Shown here piece after piece: positions 1-7,310 of a stretch of 64,000 nucleotides of DNA. The position numbers were made by a program, and so were the translations under genes. The notes beneath the pieces were generated by a model, which had not been told where the DNA came from, searched no databases, and saw only the letters and a program-made list of their open reading frames with translations. Numbering within the stretch: the first letter of the stretch is position 1; each line of letters opens with the position of its first letter. This DNA comes from CBDAQR01 sp965199055 (GTDB lineage: Bacteria; Pseudomonadota; Gammaproteobacteria; Pseudomonadales; Halieaceae), in assembly GCA_965199055.1 (NCBI GenBank), contig CBDAQR010000003.1, positions 1,860,001 to 1,924,000 of the forward strand, read 5' to 3'.

Positions 1-197
1 TCGGCCGCAGGCGCTACCAGACGCTGGCACAGATTGCCAAACTGGTCGGTGTACTCATGCACATCCACCTCGTGCGAGAAGCGGTTACTCTCGCGAATAA
101 TGCGCTGCCCCGGAATGGTCAGCGGGCGCAGCATTAATAGCAGCGGAGTCTCCACTTCCAGGTGCATCTGTATGGTACAGGACGCCCGAATTTCCAT
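1..197 (-). CDS. Transglutaminase-like family protein, N-terminal fragment
   Basis: The reading frame starts at the ATG at 197-195 and runs off the left edge, giving 65 residues that begin MEIRASCTIQMHLE. The pattern of a short beta strand, then PLLLMLRPL, then EYTDQFGNLCQRLVAPAA resembles the N-terminal beta domain of bacterial transglutaminase-like (COG1305) proteins, which commonly carry a PxPMLLML segment and a DGFGNxCxRIVAPAG motif. The catalytic Cys-His-Asp domain would lie outside the window. The 65-base gap to the divergent YhhN gene would hold both promoters. Assignment rests on the N-terminal motif only. Confidence 0.6.
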   Translation of the reverse strand, partial: MEIRASCTIQMHLEVETPLLLMLRPLTIPGQRIIRESNRFSHEVDVHEYTDQFGNLCQRLVAPAA

Positions 198-262
198 GTT
201 TCAATCTCTAAAGTTTCGAATAGACTACGACTGGACCCGCCCAGCCATCGACAACTGCCATT

Positions 263-877
263 ATGATAGCAACTGCAGCAGCATTCGCCCTGCTTTACCT
301 ACTGGCCATACCTTTGCAGCCGTACCCCTTCGATGTAATTGCGAAGACACTGCCGTGCTTGTGCCTCATGGTAGCCTGCCAGCAACGGCTAACAGGCAGA
401 ACGCGGAACATGATGATGGCCGCCACCCTTCTCTCTGCGTTGGCTGACGCAGCGATTGAATTCGAGTTTCTGGCAGGCCTGGCCATCTTTCTACTCGTTC
501 AGATCATCTACACAGTCACGTTTGTCCAGAACAGACGGCCATGGCGCGAAAGGCCTGCACTTCTCGCATTGACTGCGCTGTTCCTGCTGGGAGCGTTGAC
601 ACTACTCGCACCCAAGGCAGGTGCTCTCGCGCCAGCGGTCATTGTCTACATGATCGCCATTGCAGGGATGGTGGCATCCGCAGTGGTTTATCGCGGCTCG
701 CCTTACGTTATCGCTGGCGCCATTAGCTTTTTGATTTCAGACGCATTGATCGGAATCAACCGGTTCTGGGTGCCAGTACCGCTTGAAGAATACGCCATCA
801 TGGGTAGTTATTACGCCGCGCAGCTCATGATTTGCGTGGGCGTCTTGCGCAGCGAGGGAGACGGTAGAGCGGGCTAA
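263..877 (+). CDS. YhhN/TMEM86 family membrane protein (putative lysoplasmalogenase)
   Basis: A 204-residue, very hydrophobic protein with about seven or eight membrane segments spread over its length. The motif SDALIGINRF near residue 160 and the acidic residues in the earlier helices (ALADAAIEF) are typical of the YhhN family, whose eukaryotic relative TMEM86 hydrolyses the vinyl-ether bond of lysoplasmalogens. The bacterial substrate is generally not established. The ATG at 263 is used because the first membrane segment begins directly after it, although no strong ribosome binding site is visible. The next gene follows after 19 bases, so the two may be co-transcribed. Confidence 0.75.
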   Translation: MIATAAAFALLYLLAIPLQPYPFDVIAKTLPCLCLMVACQQRLTGRTRNMMMAATLLSALADAAIEFEFLAGLAIFLLVQIIYTVTFVQNRRPWRERPALLALTALFLLGALTLLAPKAGALAPAVIVYMIAIAGMVASAVVYRGSPYVIAGAISFLISDALIGINRFWVPVPLEEYAIMGSYYAAQLMICVGVLRSEGDGRAG

Positions 878-896
878 ACTGGTCTATGGTTATTGC

Positions 897-1376
897 ATGC
901 AAACTCTCCGCGTCGAGCAAGTCTTAGAAAAATATCCCTGCGAATACTTGCGGGAACTGGCTACCTTTGGCGCCCTGGCGGATGCGTGCATCGAGCAACT
1001 GCTTGGCGACGGCCGCCTGTTCGAGATAGACGCTGGCGAGACTCTGTATGAAGCGGGCAGCAGCGCCGATGAGTTTTATGTGGTGATTGACGGAACCCTG
1101 GATTTATTTCACCACTCGCAAGGCAAATGGGCACCAACGCGCACCTACCACCCTGGCGATCAACTGGGGTTCGTGGGCATTATTGCGCTGCATCCTCACC
1201 GGGGCACGGCGGTGGCGTGCGAAAAGAGCGTGATGGTCGCCATCGGCGGCTGCCAGTTCTTTGCACTAAATGATCAAGATCCCCACAGCTTCGGCATGTT
1301 GATGATCAACCTCAGCAGAGAGTTGGCGCGCACCATTAGTACCCTGGGCGACATCATTACCGAACTACAGCATTAG
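897..1376 (+). CDS. Cyclic nucleotide-binding domain protein without DNA-binding domain
   Basis: A 159-residue protein made of one cNMP-binding fold (about residues 20-140). Visible family features are the beta-roll segment GETLYEAGSSADEFYVVIDG and PGDQLGFVGIIALHPHRGTAVA, which occupies the place of the phosphate-binding cassette. The canonical arginine-containing RxA motif is only loosely present (HRGTA), so nucleotide binding is uncertain. There is no helix-turn-helix after the domain, so it is not a complete Crp/Fnr regulator. It probably acts as a small sensor or partner protein in the cytoplasm. It lies 19 bases after the YhhN gene and ends 24 bases before a hairpin terminator. Confidence 0.7.
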   Translation: MQTLRVEQVLEKYPCEYLRELATFGALADACIEQLLGDGRLFEIDAGETLYEAGSSADEFYVVIDGTLDLFHHSQGKWAPTRTYHPGDQLGFVGIIALHPHRGTAVACEKSVMVAIGGCQFFALNDQDPHSFGMLMINLSRELARTISTLGDIITELQH

Positions 1377-1400
1377 CGGCTCAAGCCCGGAGAAAAGAAA

Positions 1401-1430
1401 AAGGGCAGTAATCCTTCGATTACTGCCCTT
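1401..1430 (-). terminator. Hairpin terminator between convergent genes
   Basis: A perfect 13-bp stem (1401-1413 with 1418-1430) closes on the loop CTTC. The A-rich bases just left of the stem give a U-run on the minus strand, so it terminates the TSP3-repeat gene. The plus side has only two or three T, so termination of the cNMP-domain gene would be weaker. Confidence 0.85.
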
Positions 1431-1454
1431 TCCAATGGGTTTCACCCCGTGTGC

Positions 1455-2492
1455 TTAATCGTCCTTGTCGGATTTCTTGCTTTTCTTGGACTTATCAGAC
1501 TTGTCAGACTTCTTGGATTTGTCGGACTTGTCTGACTTCTTGGACTTGTCTGACTTGTCGGATTTCTTGCTCTTCTTCGACTTCTTGGACTTGTCGCCCT
1601 TACCGCAGTCGCTCTTGGCTGCGGTGCGCTTCATGTCCTTCGCCTCAGAGCGAGAGATCAGCCCAGCATTACGCAAGTCTTTTGCGAAGTGCACCACGCA
1701 GCGCTGGTACTGGCCATGGTTAGGCCATTCTGCGTCGCAAGGGCAAGCCTGATCGACGGAACACCCGTCGGCATTGACCAATGCGCCGTCAACAGTACCC
1801 GGGCAAACGTCGGCAGCATCATCCACGCCGTCATTGTCGCCGTCAGTACTGACTTCGCAGTCGTCAGGAATACCATCGCCATTCGAATCGACGGTGTCAT
1901 CGCCGCCTTCGCAGACATCATCCTCGTTGACGACACCATCGCCGTCCGTGTCACCCAGAGGACCGTCGTTATTGTCATCGTCTCGGCAGTTGATGACTTC
2001 ATCACCGTCATCATCGAGCGCGCCGATGCTGTCGTCCTCACCCGGGCAGAGATCATCCGGATTCAATACGCCATCGCCATCGGCGTCAGCCAGAGGACCA
2101 TCGGTATTGTCGTCATCGCAGGCATCGGCAATGCCGTCACCATCCGTATCGACATTATCGTTGCCTAGGGGACACTGGTCCGCGTCGTTAGGTACGCCAT
2201 CACCATCAGCATCACCCAGTGGACCGTCTGTTGGATCGGGGTCATCACAGTTCTTGATGCCGTCACCGTCATCATCCTGGCTGCCCAAACGGTCATCCAC
2301 ACCCGGGCACTGATCACGACCATCGGTCACGCCGTCGCCATCGCTATCTTCATTGGTGGGATCGGTACCCGAGGCCACTTCGCTACCATCGGTGAGGCCA
2401 TCACTATCGGTATCCGGGTTGTTTGGATCGGTTTCGTAAAGTCGCTCTTCAGCGTCGGTCAGGCCATCGTTATCAGTATCGGGAAACGACAC
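1455..2492 (-). CDS. C-terminal part of a split thrombospondin type-3 repeat protein
   Basis: A 345-residue frame rich in Asp, Asn and Gly. Residues 1-220 are a series of calcium-binding TSP3-like repeats of the form DTDNDGLTD, DSDGDGVTD, DADGDGVPNDADQCP, with CP or CPG cysteine pairs. Residues 240-295 form a small Cys-containing domain (CPCDAEW ... SDCGK), followed by a tail of about 45 residues made only of Lys, Ser and Asp. This frame is the same frame as the upstream part at 2595-3074, and open sequence continues upstream of the nominal GTG start to the TAA at 2597-2595 (readable as YPVILDGTATLEFIIFDGG). It is therefore the second half of one gene and probably not translated on its own. 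The whole protein would be secreted or surface-attached. Confidence 0.7.
   Translation of the reverse strand: MSFPDTDNDGLTDAEERLYETDPNNPDTDSDGLTDGSEVASGTDPTNEDSDGDGVTDGRDQCPGVDDRLGSQDDDGDGIKNCDDPDPTDGPLGDADGDGVPNDADQCPLGNDNVDTDGDGIADACDDDNTDGPLADADGDGVLNPDDLCPGEDDSIGALDDDGDEVINCRDDDNNDGPLGDTDGDGVVNEDDVCEGGDDTVDSNGDGIPDDCEVSTDGDNDGVDDAADVCPGTVDGALVNADGCSVDQACPCDAEWPNHGQYQRCVVHFAKDLRNAGLISRSEAKDMKRTAAKSDCGKGDKSKKSKKSKKSDKSDKSKKSDKSDKSKKSDKSDKSKKSKKSDKDD
1458..1592 (-). repeat. Low-complexity KSKKSDKSD-coding tandem repeat
   Basis: About 135 bases of degenerate 12- to 18-base units encode alternating SKK, SDK and DKS triplets at the very C-terminus of the TSP3 protein. The units are near-identical at DNA level (GACTTGTC and GACTTCTTG recur), so the tract can change length by slippage. 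The peptide is strongly charged and disordered. Confidence 0.8.
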
Positions 2493-2594
2493 GCTGCCGT
2501 CATTGGCCTCGAGAATATAGGCACCACCGGCAGCACCACCGCCATCAAAGATAATGAATTCAAGAGTCGCAGTACCATCCAGAATGACAGGGTA

Positions 2595-3074
2595 TTACCT
2601 GCGATCAGCGAAAGGTTCATCTCCCGTATCCTGAAAGCCAACTAGGGTCCCATCGAGGTAGATCCAGGAACAGTTATCGGCCAGCAAATTGAGAACAAAC
2701 TCACCGCTTCCTGACACCTCGGTGGAGTAACAGGTCCAGTTGTGGCCGCTGGGGCCGACTGAACTCAGGTTCGACCAGGAATTAATCCATTCGGCGGTAA
2801 ATCCGATCCACCCATTCTGCTGCCAGGGGTGAGCATTCGTTCCAAATTGAAACGCCTTATGTGGGTTTTGCCAGTTGGCATCCAGGCCCACCGCCGGATT
2901 CGTGGTACACACCGTATTGGGCCAATCCGGATAAGCCGCTGCCGGTGTAATCGGATCCCAGGTATCTACCTGATTATTGCTGGTGAATACATTTGCATTC
3001 GCAGCCCCGACAAACAAGCTTGTCGATAAAGCTACAGCCGCCCCAAACCCCTTAAGATTCAATAAGTTATCCAT
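2595..3074 (-). CDS. N-terminal part of the split TSP3 repeat protein (secreted)
   Basis: The start is taken at the ATG at 3074-3072, preceded by AGGACTGGGAAA. It gives a signal peptide MDNLLNLKGFG... with cleavage expected after ANA. A longer frame to 3137 adds 21 residues without signal-peptide character. The mature part (about 130 residues, rich in Trp and Asn) looks like a beta-rich carbohydrate- or ligand-binding domain, with SWIYLDGTLVGFQDTGDEPFADR. It ends at TAA (2597-2595), but the same frame continues with YPVILDGTATLEFIIFDGGGAAGG, as expected for the rest of such a domain. The TAA is therefore a nonsense mutation, a sequencing error, or, less likely, a readthrough site. Confidence 0.7.
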   Translation of the reverse strand: MDNLLNLKGFGAAVALSTSLFVGAANANVFTSNNQVDTWDPITPAAAYPDWPNTVCTTNPAVGLDANWQNPHKAFQFGTNAHPWQQNGWIGFTAEWINSWSNLSSVGPSGHNWTCYSTEVSGSGEFVLNLLADNCSWIYLDGTLVGFQDTGDEPFADRR

Positions 3075-3305
3075 TTTCCCAGTCCTGCATGACATGCATA
3101 TAGAGGTACTTAGGCGATCGCTACATCCCGCCCGCACCCATCGTTTTATTTAGTTGTAATTCATATTTTAGACACATATCACAAAAATTCACCCGCGACG
3201 GCTCAAAAAGTGTGAACCGGATCACACTCAGAATTTGACTGAGCACAGTTTCTTATATTAAGCGAAAGCTTTATTCCTAAAGGAGGTAAGCGCAGTCCGC
3301 GTTCT

Positions 3306-4619
3306 TCAGCCGGACAGCGCGGATTCTCCCAGCTCTGCCAGGACCGCCACAGCCCTTGTACACAGGGTTTGAAGCTGAGCATCACTGGTGATGTAAGGCG
3401 GCATCGTGTATACCAAGGGGCCGAAAGGTCGCAACCAAACACCGGCGTCGACGAGTGCTGGCTGAAGCGCCGCCATATTGACGGGCCGCTGCATCTCAAT
3501 CACGCCAATCGCCCCAAGGATGCGGACCTCAGCGACAGTGCCCAAGTCACCGGCTGCCGCCAGATGGGCCTTAAGACCAGATTCGAGCCGCCTGACGTCT
3601 GAAGACCAATCGGATTCGAGTAGCAGATCCAAGCTGGCATTCGCCGTAGCGCAGGCGAGCGGGTTGGCCATGAACGTGGGCCCATGCATGAGCACGCCCG
3701 CCTCGCCCTCACAGATGCCACGTGCAACACGCTCACTACATAGAGTAGCGGCCAATGTCATATAACCCCCGGTCAGCGCCTTACCTACACAGAGTATGTC
3801 TGGACTCACCTCAGCGTGCCCACAGGCGAATAATCTGCCGCTGCGACCAAAGCCAGTCGCAATCTCATCGGCGATTAGCAATACGTCAAACTCATCACAG
3901 AGCGCGCGCAGCGATTGGAGGTATTCGGCTGAGTAAAACCACATGCCACCAGCACCCTGAACGATGGGCTCTAGGATGACTGCCGCTAGCTCGCCGTGGT
4001 GAGCCTCAAATAGCTGCCGGTATTGAGCCAACTGCTCCTCACAGGCGGCTTCACCGAAGCGACGATCGGGACGCGGTGCAAACCGCTGTTGAGGCAAGAC
4101 GTCGGAGAAGAGATGGTGCATACCGTTAATCGGATCACACACTGACATCGCCATAAACGTATCGCCATGGTAGCCACCCTCCAGGCTCAGTAACCTGCAC
4201 TTCTCCGGCCTGCCCTGGCTCTGCCAGTACTGCAGCGCCATCTTAATAGCGACCTCCACCGATACCGAGCCACTGTCGGCGAGAAATACCCGGCTAAGCC
4301 CAGGGGGGGCTAGCGACACCAGCTTTTGACAAAGATCGATGGCCGGTTCGTGTGTGAGACCCCCGAACATCACGTGGGACATCTTATTCAGCTGCGTTTT
4401 AATCGCCGCATCAAGCCGCGAATTACCGTATCCATGAATCGCGGACCACCAGGACGACATTCCATCGATCAGACGGCGGCCGTCGGCAAGCTCCAGTTCC
4501 ACTCCCTGTGCGGCAGCCACTGGGAATATGGGATAGGCGCTCTCAATTCCGGAATAGGGATGCCAAACACAGCTCCCGTCGGCTTTTTGTAATTGCTCAA
4601 CGGTCTTTTCCACTGGCAT
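3306..4619 (-). CDS. bioA: Adenosylmethionine-8-amino-7-oxononanoate aminotransferase BioA
   Basis: A 437-residue PLP enzyme (class III aminotransferase) that converts KAPA to DAPA in biotin synthesis with S-adenosylmethionine as amino donor. Family features include WHPYSGIESAYP near residue 19, DGMSSWWSAIHGYGN near 52, the PLP Asp in LLIADEIATGFGR (D251) and the Schiff-base Lys in CVGKALTGGYM (K280). Length matches the E. coli protein (429). The start is the ATG at 4619, with AGAGG upstream. An in-frame extension to 4682 would run through the shared regulatory region. It is transcribed away from bioB, with a BirA-like operator in the 91-base gap. Confidence 0.95.
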   Translation of the reverse strand: MPVEKTVEQLQKADGSCVWHPYSGIESAYPIFPVAAAQGVELELADGRRLIDGMSSWWSAIHGYGNSRLDAAIKTQLNKMSHVMFGGLTHEPAIDLCQKLVSLAPPGLSRVFLADSGSVSVEVAIKMALQYWQSQGRPEKCRLLSLEGGYHGDTFMAMSVCDPINGMHHLFSDVLPQQRFAPRPDRRFGEAACEEQLAQYRQLFEAHHGELAAVILEPIVQGAGGMWFYSAEYLQSLRALCDEFDVLLIADEIATGFGRSGRLFACGHAEVSPDILCVGKALTGGYMTLAATLCSERVARGICEGEAGVLMHGPTFMANPLACATANASLDLLLESDWSSDVRRLESGLKAHLAAAGDLGTVAEVRILGAIGVIEMQRPVNMAALQPALVDAGVWLRPFGPLVYTMPPYITSDAQLQTLCTRAVAVLAELGESALSG

Positions 4620-4648
4620 TTTATGACAACCTCTTGTGCAACTTTTGG

Positions 4649-4676
4649 TTGACACGGTAGGGGCGGCCGCTAGGAT
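4649..4676 (+). promoter_or_regulatory. Predicted sigma-70 promoter of bioB
   Basis: A perfect -35 box TTGACA (4649-4654) is followed after 16 bases by TAGGAT (4671-4676). Transcription would begin near 4683, inside the BirA-like operator. On the other strand TTGACT (4682-4677), 17 bases and TACCGT give a weaker candidate for bioA. Confidence 0.6.
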
Positions 4677-4707
4677 AGTCAACCATCTAGAATTAATTGG
4701 TTAACAG
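4676..4707. promoter_or_regulatory. BirA-like biotin operator
   Basis: The inverted repeat TAGTCAACC, 14 bases, GGTTAACAG matches the known BirA operator layout (TTGTwAACC, N14-16, GGTTwACAA). It overlaps the predicted -10 and start of bioB and lies between the divergent bioA and bioB genes. Biotinyl-AMP-bound BirA would repress both directions. This is inferred from the motif; the birA gene is not in the window. Confidence 0.65.
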
Positions 4708-4710
4708 GCT

Positions 4711-5742
4711 ATGTCGCACGCTGCAAACACCCGTCATGACTGGACTCGCGAAGAGATCTCGACCCTGATGTCCCTCCCCTTCAACGACCTGTTATTCCGG
4801 GCACAGCAGGTGCACCGGGAACACTTCGACCCCAATACAGTGCAGGTGAGCACTCTGCTCTCTATCAAGACAGGCGCTTGCCCAGAAGATTGTAAGTACT
4901 GTCCCCAGAGCAAGCGCTATGACACCGGACTCGATAACGAGGCGCTGATGGAAGTCGAGAAAGTGATCGCGCAGGCGCGCAAGGCTAAAGAGGCCGGCTC
5001 TAGTCGCTTCTGCATGGGCGCCGCCTGGCGCTCGCCCAAAGATCGAGATCTACCCGTACTCACCGAGATGATTGCCGGCGTCAAGGCGCTGGGATTGGAA
5101 ACCTGCATGACCCTGGGAATGCTCACCCATCATCAAGCAGACGCACTTGCGGAGGCCGGCCTCGATTATTACAACCACAACCTGGATACTTCGCCCGAAT
5201 TCTACGGCGACATTATCACCACGCGTTGTTATCAGGACCGGCTCGATACGCTGGAGAACGTACGCCAGGCCGGCATGAAAGTTTGCTGTGGCGGCATTCT
5301 GGGTATGGGCGAATCCGAGCAGGATCGCGTAGGCCTGTTGCAGGCACTGGCCAACCTGCCCACCCATCCCGAAAGTGTGCCCATTAACATGCTGGTGCGG
5401 GTGCAAGGCACGCCACTCGCCGATAATGCCGACGTGGATCCCGTAGAGTTTATTCGGATCATCGCCGTGGCACGAATAATCATGCCACGCTCCTGGGTGC
5501 GGCTCTCCGCCGGCCGGGAGACCATGGATGACTCCACTCAGGCCCTGGCCTTCTTTGCGGGCGCAAATTCGATTTTTTACGGCGAGAAATTACTGACCAC
5601 GCCGAATCCCGCCGAAAACCGGGACCGCGAACTGTTCGCCCGGCTCGGGATAGAACCGCTGGCATACGAATCATTGGCGGCGCTGGACGCAACCCATCCC
5701 CCCGAAGATCGCCAGCAGTTTTACAACGCAGCCGCCTCCTGA
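4711..5742 (+). CDS. bioB: Biotin synthase BioB
   Basis: A 343-residue radical SAM enzyme that inserts sulfur into dethiobiotin. The radical SAM cluster ligands are in CPEDCKYC (C57, C61, C64). FCMGAAWRSP, YYNHNLDTSPEFY and CCGGILGMGE are typical BioB segments that bind SAM and the [2Fe-2S] cluster. The C-terminal AGANSIFYGEKLLTT is also conserved. It is the first gene of the plus-strand operon bioB-bioF-bioHC-bioD and is followed by bioF after 7 bases. Confidence 0.97.
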   Translation: MSHAANTRHDWTREEISTLMSLPFNDLLFRAQQVHREHFDPNTVQVSTLLSIKTGACPEDCKYCPQSKRYDTGLDNEALMEVEKVIAQARKAKEAGSSRFCMGAAWRSPKDRDLPVLTEMIAGVKALGLETCMTLGMLTHHQADALAEAGLDYYNHNLDTSPEFYGDIITTRCYQDRLDTLENVRQAGMKVCCGGILGMGESEQDRVGLLQALANLPTHPESVPINMLVRVQGTPLADNADVDPVEFIRIIAVARIIMPRSWVRLSAGRETMDDSTQALAFFAGANSIFYGEKLLTTPNPAENRDRELFARLGIEPLAYESLAALDATHPPEDRQQFYNAAAS

Positions 5743-5749
5743 AGCGTTC

Positions 5750-6102
5750 ATGGAACACTGGAACCTAGCGGCCAGTTTGAATGAGCGTCGTGAGGATAAG
5801 CTTTACCGCGAGCGATTGCAGGTAGACTCTGCCCAGGGTCCAAAGCTCTGTGTCGATGGCGCAAGCCTGCTCGCGTTTAGCAGCAATGACTACCTCGGCC
5901 TGGTGAATCACCCGAAGGTGCTGGAGGCCTTTCGCACCGGATTGCAGCAATATGGCGCGGGTGCCGGCGCATCGCATCTGGTATGCGGACACCAAGCTCC
6001 CCACCACGAGCTGGAACTAGCATTGGCCAAATTCACTGGCCGCGAGCGGGCGCTATTGTTCACCAGCGGCTACCAGGCCAATCTGGGCATCATTACCGCC
6101 CT
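5750..6102 (+). pseudogene. bioF: bioF, 5' part (8-amino-7-oxononanoate synthase, interrupted)
   Basis: The first 117-118 codons of KAPA synthase: MEHWNLAASLNERR, LLAFSSNDYLGL, YGAGAGASHLVCGH and FTSGYQANLGI, all typical of the PLP enzyme that condenses pimeloyl-ACP with alanine. After ITAL the frame runs into IS110 sequence and stops at 6124. Joining base 6102 directly to 7311 restores ITALLGKRD, which fits the family pattern, and yields a 389-residue protein (E. coli 384). The gene is therefore a clean single-event insertion mutant and should be inactive while the element is present. Confidence 0.93.
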
Positions 6103-6109
6103 TGTGTCT

Positions 6110-6285
6110 CTCTCGATGTACTGATTAGCTATTAGTACATCAGGTAAGGTGGTGAGTCTGTTCCCGCCCTGAGGTCTTCGAACCTGCCCTGTAGATCAGA
6201 CCCCACCTCGCAATTACCTATAAAACTGGATGGTATCCAAGCCCTCGCCCGTTGGCGATGAGGCTGCACATACAAGGTAAGTGGA
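6110..6285 (+). ncRNA. Predicted IS110 bridge RNA with target and donor loops
   Basis: The 5' non-coding region folds as in IS621. A 5' hairpin pairs 6115-6122 with 6134-6141. A target loop is closed by 6151-6160 with 6197-6207 and contains an inner hairpin (6172-6175 with 6182-6185). A donor loop is closed by TTACCT (6214-6219) with AGGTAA (6275-6280) and contains a hairpin near 6240-6265. Guides: 6161-6170 matches the left target 6093-6102 at 9 of 10 bases. GTAG 6191-6194 complements CTAC at 7309-7312. GATGGTATC 6229-6237 equals the right end 7301-7309. ACAAG 6272-6276 complements CTTGT 6101-6105. RNA ends are approximate. Confidence 0.85.
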
Positions 6286-6293
6286 GAGGAAAT

Positions 6294-7277
6294 ATGGCTA
6301 TTATCGGCATTGATGTCAGTAAGGCAAAACTGGACACCCTGTGGATCCGGGACATTGAGACCATGAAGGTCAAAAGCAAAGTCCAGCCCAATACGCCCCA
6401 GGGCCACCAGGCTCTATTGAGTTGGGCGACCAAACAAACCGGCGGAGCGATTGATGAACTGCACTTCGTGATGGAGGCCACGGGTGTGTACCACGAACGA
6501 TTGGCCTACTGGCTGCACGAGGCAGGTGCAAAGGTCTCGGTGGTCAACCCGGCTCGGATCCACGATTACGGCAAGAGCCTGGGCGTTCAATCAAAGAACG
6601 ACAAGAAAGACAGCGTGGTCATTGCTCGCTATGGAGTCACCCAGTTGCCAGAGCTGTGGGAGCCGGAGGCCCCTGAGATCCGCCAGCTCAAAGCCCTGAT
6701 TGCCCGTTGTGATGCGGTCAAGGAGGATATCCAGCGTGAAGTGAACCGGCTGGAGAAGGCGGTTGCCAGCGGAGCCTCGACCCAGGTGCAGGTTTCGATT
6801 GAGAAGGTTCAGGCCCAGTTAGAGGACGAGAAGGCACGCCTGGAGTCCCTGATCGATGATCACATCGACAACTATCCGGATCTAAAGCAGGACCGGGAGT
6901 TGCTGGAGAGCATTCCAGGTGTGGGTCCGACCATCTCGCAACAAATGGTCGCGGTGTTGCGCAGCCGGTCGTTCAAACAAGCATCACAGGCTGCAGCTTT
7001 CCTGGGCTTGATCCCGATTGAACGCCAGTCAGGCAGTAGCGTCTGCAGTCCGCCCAGGCTCTCCAAGCGAGGAGATGCCCAGGTGCGGAGGAAGCTCTAC
7101 ATGGCTGCTGTCACAGCGATTAAGCACAACCCGGATATCCGACGGCAGTACGAGCGATTGTTGAGGAACGGTAAGACAAAAATGTCAGCGCTGGGTGCGG
7201 CGATGCGCAAGTTAGTGCACATCTGTTTTGGGGTGTTGAAACACCAGACACCCTATGAACCTCAACTAGCCTGCTAG
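6294..7277 (+). CDS. IS110-family transposase (DEDD recombinase)
   Basis: A 327-residue recombinase. The N-terminal RuvC-like DEDD domain shows IGIDVSKAKLDTLW, FVMEATGVYHERLAY and the DKKDSVVIARYG segment. A helical linker (about residues 140-205) follows. The C-terminal Transposase_20 domain contains LLESIPGVGPTISQQM and AAFLGLIPIERQSGS, including the catalytic serine region expected of IS110 enzymes. The start at 6294 has GGAGAGGA just upstream; an in-frame ATG at 6252 lies inside the bridge RNA and is unlikely. The protein is expected to act with the bridge RNA encoded immediately upstream. Confidence 0.95.
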   Translation: MAIIGIDVSKAKLDTLWIRDIETMKVKSKVQPNTPQGHQALLSWATKQTGGAIDELHFVMEATGVYHERLAYWLHEAGAKVSVVNPARIHDYGKSLGVQSKNDKKDSVVIARYGVTQLPELWEPEAPEIRQLKALIARCDAVKEDIQREVNRLEKAVASGASTQVQVSIEKVQAQLEDEKARLESLIDDHIDNYPDLKQDRELLESIPGVGPTISQQMVAVLRSRSFKQASQAAAFLGLIPIERQSGSSVCSPPRLSKRGDAQVRRKLYMAAVTAIKHNPDIRRQYERLLRNGKTKMSALGAAMRKLVHICFGVLKHQTPYEPQLAC

Positions 7278-7310
7278 GCCAGTTGAGGTAAAGTGAGGGA
7301 GATGGTATCT

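Larger units (their letters stand above)
6103..7310 (+). mobile_element. IS110-family insertion sequence inserted in bioF
   Basis: A 1208-base element with a DEDD-type transposase, no terminal inverted repeats, 191 bases of non-coding sequence before the transposase and 33 after. It is bounded by CT dinucleotides (6101-6102 and 7309-7310), the known core of IS110 elements such as IS621. Removing it restores bioF exactly in frame. It lies in the same direction as the biotin operon. Ends are assigned from the bioF reconstruction and from guide-RNA complementarity; a shift of a base or two within the shared CT is not distinguishable. Confidence 0.93.

Noticed and set aside
1689..2313. Overlapping plus-strand frames of 159 and 179 codons opposite the TSP3 repeats
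   Set aside because: Their composition (Ser/Pro or Ile/Val repeats) mirrors the repetitive minus-strand gene.
3279..3287. Perfect ribosome-binding-like AAAGGAGGT on the plus strand
   Set aside because: No start codon follows within a usable distance, and the sequence beyond is the 3' end of bioA on the other strand.
4646..4685. Inverted repeat TGGTTGAC ... GTCAACCA with a 24-base spacer in the bioA-bioB gap
   Set aside because: The spacer is too long for the BirA layout; the right half is better explained as part of the N14 operator at 4676-4707 and the left half as the -35 box.
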